61,027 nucleotides of DNA from Bacteroidaceae bacterium (lineage in GTDB: Bacteria; Bacteroidota; Bacteroidia; Bacteroidales; Bacteroidaceae): positions 1-61,027 of the forward strand of contig JAFSAT010000034.1 in assembly GCA_017442185.1 (NCBI GenBank). The letters run 5' to 3'. The notes under the pieces are model-generated. The model saw only the letters and a list, made by a program, of their open reading frames with translations, made no database searches and was not told the DNA's origin. Positions 29,595 to 37,868 of the stretch are shown piece by piece. The translations under genes and the position numbers were made by a program. The number at the start of each line of letters is the position of its first letter. Within the stretch, counting starts at the first letter, position 1.

Positions 29595-30374
29595 TTACTC
29601 TAAAATTGCGGTCAGTGTCATCATTATCATAAATCCTGTGGCAAAGCCTATTGTGCCTATGTTGCTGTGTTTGCCGGATTGCGACGAGGGGATAAGTTCC
29701 TCCACCGTCACATAAAGCATGGCTCCTGCTGCAAATGCCAACAGCAAGGGCATGGCCGACGATACATTGTCGAGAAACAAAAGAGTGATTAATGCTGCCA
29801 CAGGTTCCACCAGCCCCGACAGCATGCCCATTATGAATGCCTTGCTGCGGCTCTTTCCCTCGGCTCGCAAGGGGATTGAAATGATGGCCCCCTCGGGAAT
29901 GTTTTGTATGGCCATTCCAAAGGAGAGGGCAAAGGCTCCGGCAAGTGTGAGCACTGTGTCGTTGCCGAGCATTCCGGCAAACACCACGCCCACAGCCATT
30001 CCCTCGGGGATGTTGTGCAGCGCCACCGCCAAAATCAGCTTCGTGGAGCGTGGCAGCGAAGAGCGCGGTCCCTCGTCGATATTTGCATCAATGTGCTGAT
30101 GCGGAATTAAAGTGTCTAATATAAATAAGAAACACATTCCTGCTGCAAAGCCGGTTAATACAGGCATTACCCCCGAGATAGTTCCATCGCTTGTCTGCTC
30201 AAGGGCCGGTTGCAACAGCGACCAGAAACTTGCAGCCACCATCACTCCCGAGGCAAAGCCCAAAAGCAACTTCTGAGCAAAATCAGAAATCTTGTCGCGT
30301 AGAAAAAATACCATTGCTGCTCCAAGTGAGGTGCCAATGAAAGGTATCGCGAATCCTAATGCTATGTTTTCCAT
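29595..30374 (-). CDS. ZIP family divalent metal transporter
   Basis: ZIP transporters import zinc or other divalent metals across the inner membrane. The 259-residue product has about eight helices and a His-bearing loop (TLIPHQHIDAN, 88-98). The metal-binding helices are ALHNIPEGMAVG (about 117-128) and AIQNIPEGAIIS (about 154-165). It also has GLVEPVAAL near 186. The length fits the ZupT subgroup. It is a single gene on the minus strand, with a 19-base tandem repeat in its presumed 5' leader. Confidence 0.9.
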   Translation of the reverse strand: MENIALGFAIPFIGTSLGAAMVFFLRDKISDFAQKLLLGFASGVMVAASFWSLLQPALEQTSDGTISGVMPVLTGFAAGMCFLFILDTLIPHQHIDANIDEGPRSSLPRSTKLILAVALHNIPEGMAVGVVFAGMLGNDTVLTLAGAFALSFGMAIQNIPEGAIISIPLRAEGKSRSKAFIMGMLSGLVEPVAALITLLFLDNVSSAMPLLLAFAAGAMLYVTVEELIPSSQSGKHSNIGTIGFATGFMIMMTLTAILE

Positions 30375-30385
30375 TTTACTATACT

Positions 30386-30423
30386 ATTATAATAAATAAT
30401 CGGAATTATAATAAATAATCGGA
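30386..30423 (-). repeat. perfect 19-base tandem duplication upstream of the ZIP transporter
   Basis: ATTATAATAAATAATCGGA occurs at 30386-30404 and again at 30405-30423 without a spacer. It lies 12 bases upstream of the ZIP gene start. It is probably within its 5' leader if the -7 element at 30485-30492 is used. It could be an operator or a recent slippage product. Confidence 0.85.
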
Positions 30424-30484
30424 GATGTAAATCTAAACAGTTTCTTAAAAAACGGTTAAGATGTTGCATCCATATTTTGTTTTG

Positions 30485-30492
30485 CAAAAGTA
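30485..30492 (-). promoter_or_regulatory. probable -7 element for the ZIP transporter
   Basis: On the minus strand this reads TACTTTTG, a match to TAnnTTTG, giving a leader of about 100 bases. That leader contains the 19-base tandem repeat and one intergenic repeat copy. No exact TTTG is seen 19 bases upstream. Confidence 0.45.
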
Positions 30493-30880
30493 ACAAAAAT
30501 AATACAGATATTTTATCTTATCTCATAACAGCTTTCTGATAAGTTGACGGATATAACAGCAAACAAGCGAAATAAAATAAACTTGCGTTATTATTTTGCA
30601 GTGTGTGCTGTATAATGTTCGAGGCCTGCCTCAAATATAAGAAGCTGATTAAATTTCCAATAAATCCTTATCTTAATGGAAACAGTGTTTGTTTCGCCAT
30701 TTTTCAGAAATGTCTGTTTCTCTCTCTTTCGTGGTTGCACAGCTCGCTAAGTGCCTTTAAAAAAATAAATAAACATCCTGTTTTTGCTCTATAAAAAAAT
30801 TAGCGATATAAATTTAACAGTTTCTAAAAATAGAATATAATAAAACAGCGCTTTGTTGCCCTTGTCTCGTTTTTTTGTGC

Positions 30881-30888
30881 TATCTTCG
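30881..30888 (+). promoter_or_regulatory. probable -7 element for purL
   Basis: TATCTTCG resembles TAnnTTTG with one change. A TTG at 30862-30864 lies 16 bases upstream. It is 45 bases before the purL start. The same octamer occurs upstream of the alpha/beta hydrolase gene near 57.28 kb. Confidence 0.45.
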
Positions 30889-30932
30889 CAGGCAGGATTT
30901 TGAATGATACAATATAATAACATATACTCTCT

Positions 30933-33900
30933 ATGATTTACTTTTTCAGTACGCCGGGTCGCACGGTCGTCGCCACAGAAACCATCCACACGTTGGATAA
31001 AATCGAGATAGATAAACTTTGTTGGCTTTATGGCGAAGCAACGCTCGTCGAGAGTGACAGCATCGAGGGCTTTTTTGTTGGGCCTCGTCGCGAAATGGTG
31101 ACACCTTGGAGCACCAACGCAGTTGAGATAACACAGAATATGGGTCTTGAAGGAATTGTCCGCATCGAGGAATACTTCTCGGTGAAAGATGAAAATGCCG
31201 ATTACGACCCGATGCTGCAACGCATGTATACAGGGCTGAATCAATCGATATTCAAAGTGGATATACAACCAAAGCCCATTGAATTTATCGAAGACCTCGA
31301 AAGTTACAACGAGGCCGAGGGTCTTGCCCTTTCCGGCGAAGAGATTGAATACCTGCATCGTGTAGAGAGCGAGCTGGGGCGCAAATTAACCGACAGCGAG
31401 GTGTTTGGCTTTGCACAGATAAACTCGGAACACTGCCGACACAAAATTTTCGGAGGAACCTTTATTATTGATGGCGAAGAGATGCCGTCGTCGCTTTTTG
31501 CAATGATAAAGCGCACCACAAAAGAGAATCCTAACAGAATAATATCGGCCTACAAAGATAACGTAGCCTTTGCACAAGGCCCGGTGGTAGAGCAGTTTGC
31601 ACCTGCCGATCACTCGATGCCCGACTATTTTGTGATTAAAGATATAGAGACCGTAATATCTCTGAAGGCCGAAACACACAACTTCCCCACCACCGTAGAG
31701 CCATTCAACGGAGCCTCCACAGGTACGGGTGGCGAAATACGCGACCGTATGGGTGGCGGAAAAGGCTCTTGGCCCATTGCCGGAACAGCCGTATATATGA
31801 CATCATATCCCCGCACTTACGGCGACCGCAAATGGGAAGAGATTCTGCCCGTGCGCAAATGGCTATATCAGACACCCGAACAGATATTGATAAAAGCCTC
31901 GAACGGAGCCTCCGACTTTGGCAATAAATTCGGACAACCGCTCATTTGCGGCTCAGTGCTCACATTTGAGCATCAAGAAAATAACGAGGTCTACGGTTAC
32001 GACAAAGTGATAATGCTGGCCGGAGGAGTGGGCTATGGAACACGTCGCGATTGCCTGAAAGGCTCTCCCGAAAAAGGTAACAAAGTGATAGTTATGGGCG
32101 GCGACAATTATCGTATCGGCCTTGGCGGCGGTTCGGTGTCGTCGGTAGATACGGGTCGCTACTCCTCGGGAATAGAATTGAATGCAGTGCAACGTGCCAA
32201 CGCCGAGATGCAAAAGCGTGCCTACAACGTAGTGCGAGCACTGTGCGAGGATGATACAAACCCCGTAGTCTCCATCCACGACCACGGTTCGGCAGGGCAC
32301 GTGAACTGTCTGTCGGAACTTGTCGAGGAGTGCGGAGGCTTGATAGATATGTCCAAATTGCCGGTAGGAGACAGCACATTGTCGGCCAAAGAGATAATAG
32401 CCAACGAATCGCAAGAGCGCATGGGACTTCTTATTAAAGAAGAGGCAATAGAATATGTGCGCAAAGTAGCCGAGCGCGAGCGTGCCCCAATGTACGTGGT
32501 GGGCGAGACAACCGGCGATGCCCGCTTCGCCTTTGAACAAGCCGACGGCACACGTCCCTTCGACCTTTCCGTAAGCCAAATGTTCGGCTCATCACCCAAG
32601 ACCTATATGATAGACAGCACCAAGGTGCGTGAATATAAGAATGTAGAATACAGCGCCGAGAATATCGAAGAGTATCTTACCGACGTTCTTCGTCTCGAAG
32701 CAGTGGCATGTAAAGATTGGCTCACCAATAAAGTGGACCGTTCGGTGACAGGAAAAATTGCCCGTCAGCAGTGTCAGGGCGAGATACAGCTCCCCTTGAG
32801 CGACTGCGGTGTTGTAACACTCGATTACCGCGGACGCAAAGGTATAGCAACCTCCATAGGTCATGCGCCGCAGGCAGGCCTTGCCGACCCCGCCAAAGGT
32901 TCGGTGCTTGCAGTGGCCGAGGCACTCACCAACATAGTGCTTGCTCCGCTCACCGACGGAATAAAAACTGTATCGCTCAGTGCCAATTGGATGTGGCCCT
33001 GCCGTTCACAAGAGGGCGAAGATGCCCGCCTTTACCGAGGAGTGGAAGCACTGTCGCAATTCTGCTGCGACCTGCATATTAACGTTCCCACCGGAAAAGA
33101 CTCCCTCTCGATGACACAGAAATATCCCGACGGCACCAAGGTGATAAGCCCCGGAACGGTGATTGTATCGGCAGGAGGCGAAGTCTCCGATGTTCGTAAA
33201 GTGGTATCTCCCGTAATGGTCGAGGAGCCGGCAAGCTCATTCTATCACATAGATTTCAGTTTCGACACATTACGTTTGGGCGGTTCGGCCTTTGCGCAGA
33301 CACGCGGCTGCGTGGGAAGCGACGTCCCCTCCGTACAGAATCCCGAATATTTTGCCGAAGCATTCAACGCAGTGCAAAAATTGGTTGAGGAGGGTCTACT
33401 GCTTGCCGGACACGACGTTTCGGCAGGAGGTCTTATTACAACACTGCTCGAAATGTGCTTCGCAAACGTTAACGGAGGTATGGAAATTGACCTCAGCAAT
33501 ATAGCCGAGAAAGATATTGTCAAACTTCTCTTTGCCGAGAATCCGGCTCTTGTGATACAGGTAGCCGACAAGAACCGTTGCCGCATGCAGCAGATACTCG
33601 ACGATGCAGGCATCTGCTTCGTCAAGATTGGTACTCCTGCAAAGAAACGCCAAATAGCAGTGGCAAAAGATAAGCGTACATACCTGTTTGATGTAGACCA
33701 TTATCGCGATGTGTGGTTCGACAGCTCCTATCTCATGGATCGCAAACAGAGCTTCAACGGCTGTGCCGACGAGCGTCTTTGCAACTACAAGAATCAGCCG
33801 TTGCGTTTCCGTCTGCCAGCAAAATTCGACGGCAAACTGTCGGGCTACGGGATGAGTGCCGACCGTCGCGAAAAGTCGGGCGTGCGTGCTGCCATCATAC

Positions 33901-34631
33901 GCGAGAAAGGTACAAACGGCGAGCGTGAAATGGCTTATGCCATGTATCTTGCAGGATTCGATGTGAAAGATGTTACAATGACCGACCTTATAAGCGGTCG
34001 TGAAACACTCGACGAAGTTAACTTCATTGTATTCTGCGGAGGATTCTCAAATTCAGACGTTCTTGGCTCTGCAAAAGGATGGGCCGGCGGATTCCTCTTC
34101 AACGAGAAGGCCAAGGCTGCACTCGACCGCTACTATGCTCGCGAAGATACCCTCTCTCTGGGCATCTGCAACGGTTGCCAGCTGATGATGGAGCTTAACC
34201 TGATAAATCCCGAGCATGAGGAGCGTGGTCGCATGTTGCACAATAATTCACATAAGTTTGAGTCTTCTTTCGTGGGAGTGAACATCCCACAGAATAACAG
34301 CGTGCTTTTCGGCTCCCTGTCGGGCAGTCGTTTGGGCGTATGGGTGGCACATGGCGAAGGAAAATTCAATCTTCCCCACGACGAGGAAAGTTATAATATA
34401 GTGGCACGATATGCCTACGATGCCTATCCCGGCAATCCCAACGGCTCTTCCTATGGTGTGGCAGCCCTTGCAAGTGCCAATGGTCGCCATGTTGCCATGA
34501 TGCCTCACCCCGAGCGTGCAATATTCCCTTGGCAGTGTGCCAACTATCCTGCTGCTCACCTTGCCGATGATGTAACGCCGTGGATTGAGATATTCCGCAA
34601 TGCTTACGAATGGGTAGCGTCAAAAGCATGA
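30933..34631 (+). CDS. purL: phosphoribosylformylglycinamidine synthase, single-chain
   Basis: This enzyme converts FGAR, ATP and glutamine to FGAM in purine synthesis. The 1232-residue product is the large single-chain form. It has an N-terminal linker and PurS-like region, then two AIRS-like ATP-binding halves: INSEHCRHKIFGG near 168-180, KAETHNFPTTVEPFNGASTG near 240-259 and a second half after about 600. The glutaminase domain from about 980 has the nucleophile Cys in LGICNGCQLMME and a late His/Glu in MMPHPERAIFP. It stands alone between two non-coding spacers. Confidence 0.97.
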   Translation: MIYFFSTPGRTVVATETIHTLDKIEIDKLCWLYGEATLVESDSIEGFFVGPRREMVTPWSTNAVEITQNMGLEGIVRIEEYFSVKDENADYDPMLQRMYTGLNQSIFKVDIQPKPIEFIEDLESYNEAEGLALSGEEIEYLHRVESELGRKLTDSEVFGFAQINSEHCRHKIFGGTFIIDGEEMPSSLFAMIKRTTKENPNRIISAYKDNVAFAQGPVVEQFAPADHSMPDYFVIKDIETVISLKAETHNFPTTVEPFNGASTGTGGEIRDRMGGGKGSWPIAGTAVYMTSYPRTYGDRKWEEILPVRKWLYQTPEQILIKASNGASDFGNKFGQPLICGSVLTFEHQENNEVYGYDKVIMLAGGVGYGTRRDCLKGSPEKGNKVIVMGGDNYRIGLGGGSVSSVDTGRYSSGIELNAVQRANAEMQKRAYNVVRALCEDDTNPVVSIHDHGSAGHVNCLSELVEECGGLIDMSKLPVGDSTLSAKEIIANESQERMGLLIKEEAIEYVRKVAERERAPMYVVGETTGDARFAFEQADGTRPFDLSVSQMFGSSPKTYMIDSTKVREYKNVEYSAENIEEYLTDVLRLEAVACKDWLTNKVDRSVTGKIARQQCQGEIQLPLSDCGVVTLDYRGRKGIATSIGHAPQAGLADPAKGSVLAVAEALTNIVLAPLTDGIKTVSLSANWMWPCRSQEGEDARLYRGVEALSQFCCDLHINVPTGKDSLSMTQKYPDGTKVISPGTVIVSAGGEVSDVRKVVSPVMVEEPASSFYHIDFSFDTLRLGGSAFAQTRGCVGSDVPSVQNPEYFAEAFNAVQKLVEEGLLLAGHDVSAGGLITTLLEMCFANVNGGMEIDLSNIAEKDIVKLLFAENPALVIQVADKNRCRMQQILDDAGICFVKIGTPAKKRQIAVAKDKRTYLFDVDHYRDVWFDSSYLMDRKQSFNGCADERLCNYKNQPLRFRLPAKFDGKLSGYGMSADRREKSGVRAAIIREKGTNGEREMAYAMYLAGFDVKDVTMTDLISGRETLDEVNFIVFCGGFSNSDVLGSAKGWAGGFLFNEKAKAALDRYYAREDTLSLGICNGCQLMMELNLINPEHEERGRMLHNNSHKFESSFVGVNIPQNNSVLFGSLSGSRLGVWVAHGEGKFNLPHDEESYNIVARYAYDAYPGNPNGSSYGVAALASANGRHVAMMPHPERAIFPWQCANYPAAHLADDVTPWIEIFRNAYEWVASKA

Positions 34632-34635
34632 TTTT

Positions 34636-34660
34636 AATAGAAATTTAAACAGTTTCTTAT
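34636..34660 (+). repeat. intergenic repeat copy after purL
   Basis: AATAGAAATTTAAACAGTTTCTTAT lies 5 bases after the purL stop and before its terminator. It matches, in this orientation, the reverse complement of the left part of the 49.8-kb copy and the 30.43-kb copy. Confidence 0.6.
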
Positions 34661-34670
34661 ATATTATAAA

Positions 34671-34700
34671 GACCGGGCGCATCAACATTTGTGCCCGGTC
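34671..34700 (+). terminator. terminator of purL
   Basis: GACCGGGCGC (34671-34680) pairs with GTGCCCGGTC (34691-34700) with one G-T pair and a 10-base loop. It is followed by TGTTTG, a weak T-tract. It lies 40 bases after the purL stop. Confidence 0.75.
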
Positions 34701-34738
34701 TGTTTGAATAGAGTGGTATAATGTTTAAAAAACATAAA

Positions 34739-34765
34739 AAAACAGCATCTTAAACTATTCCTAAA
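34739..34765 (+). repeat. variant intergenic repeat just upstream of the chromate transporter pair
   Basis: AAACAGCATCTTAAACTATTCCTAAA matches positions 49814-49839 (AAACAGCTTCTTAAACAGTTCCTAAA) with three differences. It ends 6 bases before the start codon at 34772. Confidence 0.6.
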
Positions 34766-34771
34766 GCAATT

Positions 34772-35323
34772 ATGGAAAATGTCAGATTACTTAAGCTCTT
34801 TGTGACATTCTTCAAGATAGGGCTATTTACCATAGGCGGAGGATATGCCATGATTCCGCTCATCGAGCGCGATATTGTAGAGCGCAACAGTTGGATTGAC
34901 AAGAAGGGCTTTGTCGACCTGTTGGCTGTTGCTCAGGCTGCTCCGGGAGTGTTTGCAGTGAATATCTCTACATTCATAGGGCACAACTTGCGCGGATTGC
35001 GCGGTGCTGTGGCTGCGGCGGTGGGATGTGTGGCTCCGTCGGTGATGATAATACTTGCCATAGCTTTATTTTTCAACAGATTCAGGGAATATGAGATTGT
35101 GAATAATATCTTCCTCGGGCTGCGTCCTGCTGTGGTGGCACTCATTGCTGCTCCTGTATTCTCGGTTGCCAAAAGTGCCCGCATTAACAGAACCAATGTG
35201 TGGATTCCGGTGCTGTCTGCTTTGCTGATAGTTACATTCGGTGTGTCACCTGTATATGTTATTATGGTGGCAATTGTAGGCGGAGTGTTGTGGGGGCACA
35301 TTCAGGAAAGGAGGGGAATGTGA
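34772..35323 (+). CDS. chromate transporter (ChrA half), first subunit
   Basis: The 183-residue product is a single-domain (short-chain) member of the CHR family of membrane transporters. The N-terminal motif FFKIGLFTIGGGYAMIPLIE (residues 13-32) and AQAAPGVFAVNISTFIGH near residues 54-71 are characteristic, and about five to six helices follow. CHR proteins export chromate in some species, and other substrates are possible. Short-chain forms usually work as pairs. This one overlaps the next gene by one base (TGATG). Confidence 0.85.
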   Translation: MENVRLLKLFVTFFKIGLFTIGGGYAMIPLIERDIVERNSWIDKKGFVDLLAVAQAAPGVFAVNISTFIGHNLRGLRGAVAAAVGCVAPSVMIILAIALFFNRFREYEIVNNIFLGLRPAVVALIAAPVFSVAKSARINRTNVWIPVLSALLIVTFGVSPVYVIMVAIVGGVLWGHIQERRGM

Positions 35324-35910
35324 TGCTGTATCTTGAACTTTTTTATACGTTTTTCAAAATAGGCCTTTTTGGATTCGGCGGCGGTTATGGCATGCTGTCT
35401 ATGATACAGGGCGAGGTGGTTACTCGCCACGGTTGGATGACTATGGCCGAATTTACGGATATTGTGGCTGTCAGCCAGATGACGCCCGGCCCCATAGGTA
35501 TAAACTCGGCTACATACGTGGGGTATACGGCAGTTATAAATGCAGGTGGTTGTGTGCCGTATGCTGTGGCAGGCTCTATTATAGCTTCGTTTGCGGTGAT
35601 GCTTCCTTCGTTTGTGCTGATGTTGTTCGTTGCACGCTGTTTTATGCGTTACAGCAAGCACCCTCGTGTTGAGGCTGTGTTCGAGGTGCTGCGTCCCACA
35701 GTGGTGGGGCTTATTGCTTCGGCTGCTCTGTTGCTGATGAATAGCAGTAACTACGGTTCGCCCTCGGCCGATACGTTGCAGTTTGCTGTGAGTGTGGCAA
35801 TCACAGTGGCGGCTTTTGTGGCGCTTAAAATATATAAGGTAAGTCCTTTGCTGATACTGCTTGCAGGTGGGCTGTTCGGAGCGCTTTTTTATGGAGTGGT
35901 GGGCTGTTAG
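35323..35910 (+). CDS. chromate transporter (ChrA half), second subunit
   Basis: The 195-residue product starts at the ATG at 35323, giving MLYLELFYTFFKIGLFGFGG. Longer upstream readings run back into the first subunit and are not credible. It has the paralogous motif GFGGGYGMLSMIQGEVV and SQMTPGPIGINSATYVGY near residues 50-67. With the preceding gene it forms a heterodimer-type CHR pair. The GGAGG-like site just upstream (35309-35315) supports the start. Confidence 0.85.
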   Translation: MLYLELFYTFFKIGLFGFGGGYGMLSMIQGEVVTRHGWMTMAEFTDIVAVSQMTPGPIGINSATYVGYTAVINAGGCVPYAVAGSIIASFAVMLPSFVLMLFVARCFMRYSKHPRVEAVFEVLRPTVVGLIASAALLLMNSSNYGSPSADTLQFAVSVAITVAAFVALKIYKVSPLLILLAGGLFGALFYGVVGC

Positions 35911-35950
35911 CCAATCCCGTTGGAATGAGACATTCCGATTGATGGCGTTG

Positions 35951-36673
35951 TTATTTTAATTCAAATCGCACGTTTACATTAACCTGATAGGTGAGCTTGC
36001 TTACGGGGATTGCAGGTGCATGACCTCCCATTGCATTGTCGGCACCCTCTTCTGTGACCATTGCACGCGATTTATAGAAGCGGGGCTGCGGTGAACTGTG
36101 CGACGACCACGAACTTATGCTGATGGCCTTTCCTATTTCCTGTCCGATGGCTCCGGCAAAGGCACGAGCCTGCTCCTGCGCTTTCTTCATGGCCTCTATT
36201 CCAAGTTCTGTCTTAAGCTCCTCATCCTTTGTGAATTTTGTTTCCACAAGCTCGATGTTCGATATTCCCTGCTCCTCGAGGTCGTATACGATTTTTTGCA
36301 TTATGGATGCGTCGGATAGTTTTAGAATGTACTTTGCGCTGCTCTTGGGAATAACGCGGCTCGAAAACATCTTGTAGCTGATGGTACTGCCCATGAAGTC
36401 GATTGAGAGACAATCGGGGATGTATATTCTGTTGGCTTTCAGCACTCCTATCATTGCGTCCTGCATCTCCTGCAAGCTCTTTTTGCCTTTATAGTCGCTC
36501 TCGTTTATTGTGATTGATATATAAAGTTCGTCGGGGGTTACCTCGCGTTCCACTCTCGATTGCATGTCTATGTATGGCTGTTGCATCTCTTGTGCCGATG
36601 CCGCCGAACATGCTGTCAGTGCTATTGCCGCTATTGCAAATGCTCTTGCTAAAAGATTTTGAAATTTTTTCAT
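35951..36673 (-). CDS. SIMPL domain (DUF541) exported protein
   Basis: The 240-residue product has a signal peptide (about residues 1-27, ...TACSAASAQ). A single SIMPL domain follows, with VTPDELYISITINESDYKGKK near 45-65 and the typical helix ELGIEAMKKAQEQARAFAGA near 155-174. Such periplasmic proteins are widespread and of poorly known function. It is convergent with the chromate transporter pair and not obviously linked to it. Confidence 0.85.
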   Translation of the reverse strand: MKKFQNLLARAFAIAAIALTACSAASAQEMQQPYIDMQSRVEREVTPDELYISITINESDYKGKKSLQEMQDAMIGVLKANRIYIPDCLSIDFMGSTISYKMFSSRVIPKSSAKYILKLSDASIMQKIVYDLEEQGISNIELVETKFTKDEELKTELGIEAMKKAQEQARAFAGAIGQEIGKAISISSWSSHSSPQPRFYKSRAMVTEEGADNAMGGHAPAIPVSKLTYQVNVNVRFELK

Positions 36674-36786
36674 GGCTATGTTTTTTTATGGTACAATTGA
36701 AACACTGTACCTTATTATGGGTGCAATATAGCAACAATTATTTTAAAATGTGCAGAACGCGCTTGTTATTTTGTTTTATTTAACCA

Positions 36787-37725
36787 TTAATGTAAAATGT
36801 TGTTATTTAAGCATTTGGCTCCCCCCCCTATGCGCTTCTTGTGGCTGTATAGTTGGCGCTTGCGATATTCGAGTGGCGGAACGCCCACACGCTTTCTGAA
36901 GAATGTCGAGAACTGTCCCAGACTCTCGAAGTTCAGGCTGTCGGCAATGTCGGCTATGCTTGTGTCGGTGGTGTGCAAAAGTTCTTTTGCTTTTATCATC
37001 TTCACCTCCTGACGATATTGTCCGGGCGAGGTTCCGCATTGACGTTTGAATTCGCGGCGGAAGCGAGAGTAGCTTATTCCCAATTTATCGGCAATCTCTT
37101 CGATGGATTTTTGCTCTTTACCTTCGTTGCTTATTATGGTTTTTGCCTGATTTATTATGCGTGTGATGTAATTGTCGTTGTATGTGTGGTTTATATTCTC
37201 GTAGTATACTCTTCCTAAAAGAAAATGCACAAGGCTGCCGCATATTTGTTGGTAGCCGGGGAGCTTGTCTTTTGCGTATGTGAATATTTGAAGGTATATG
37301 TTGACGATGTTATTGTCGATGCCTATGCGGAATATGCAGTTCTTTACCGAGAAGAAGTTGCCTCTTGTTATATTGTCGATGCTCATCCCGTTGAAGCCGG
37401 TAATGTAGTCTTCCCACGCAGATGTTGTGTCGGGTGCGAGTGTGTACCATTCGTTGGGAAATGTGAGCAGCATTGTGCCGGCTTCGACATGTGTGCGTGG
37501 TTGCGAAGCGCTCTCGTAAAAGCCCTCGCCTTGTGTGATGTATATGAGACGATACTCGTTAAGAGTGTGGCGCTTCGGGTCGTGTGCCTCCTCTGACACC
37601 TCGCTATTCTCCTTTTCCGAGGCCGGTAACTGCCTGTGGCCAATCGTTGTAACTGTCATTCCCCACGCTTTGTCGCGTAATTCGGCTTGCAGATATTCAA
37701 TTGTTGTGTTACTCTTGCTATCCAT
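36787..37725 (-). CDS. AraC family transcriptional regulator
   Basis: The 312-residue product has an N-terminal cupin-like sensing domain (about 30-150, with LIYITQGEGFYES). The C-terminal double HTH of the AraC family follows (about 205-295), with IADKLGISYSRFRREFKR and IADSLNFESLGQFSTFFRKR. It ends in a short variable tail coded across a run of eight Gs. It is divergent from the porin gene at 37869 and could control it, by position only. Confidence 0.9.
   Translation of the reverse strand: MDSKSNTTIEYLQAELRDKAWGMTVTTIGHRQLPASEKENSEVSEEAHDPKRHTLNEYRLIYITQGEGFYESASQPRTHVEAGTMLLTFPNEWYTLAPDTTSAWEDYITGFNGMSIDNITRGNFFSVKNCIFRIGIDNNIVNIYLQIFTYAKDKLPGYQQICGSLVHFLLGRVYYENINHTYNDNYITRIINQAKTIISNEGKEQKSIEEIADKLGISYSRFRREFKRQCGTSPGQYRQEVKMIKAKELLHTTDTSIADIADSLNFESLGQFSTFFRKRVGVPPLEYRKRQLYSHKKRIGGGAKCLNNNILH
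36821..36828 (-). repeat. eight-G homopolymer in the 3' end of the AraC-type gene
   Basis: The plus strand shows eight Cs, so the gene reads eight Gs (Gly-Gly-Gly codons) 12 codons before its stop. A one-base slip in either direction would replace only the last few residues and bring an early stop. Confidence 0.9.
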
Positions 37726-37750
37726 TAATTCCCTAATGCTTATTATTGTG

Positions 37751-37758
37751 CGAAGGTA
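37751..37758 (-). promoter_or_regulatory. probable -7 element of the AraC-type gene
   Basis: On the minus strand this reads TACCTTCG, one base from TAnnTTTG, 26 bases before the start at 37725. The spacer to the porin gene is only 143 bases, so the two genes share this control region. Confidence 0.4.
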
Positions 37759-37868
37759 ACAATTTTTTTACGAATAGTATCTTTCTTATGTTGTTTATTT
37801 GACGTTATGCGAAACTTTTTACTGAATTTTGGTGTTAATATTCGGTAATCAATAAACATTTAAATAGT

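Larger units (their letters stand above)
30424..30932. repeat. ZIP-purL divergent spacer holding three copies of the intergenic repeat
   Basis: No gene is supported here. Three copies of the AT-rich repeat are seen. Positions 30427-30455 have TAAACAGTTTCTTAA. Positions 30641-30686 have AAGCTGATTAAATTTCCAA then GAAACAG. Positions 30807-30830 have AAATTTAACAGTTTCTAAAA. Promoter elements for both flanking genes lie in the same stretch. Confidence 0.6.

Noticed and set aside
30424-30932. Small open frame at 30603-30794 in the ZIP-purL spacer
   Set aside because: It crosses a copy of the intergenic repeat, lacks a ribosome site and has no recognisable protein features.
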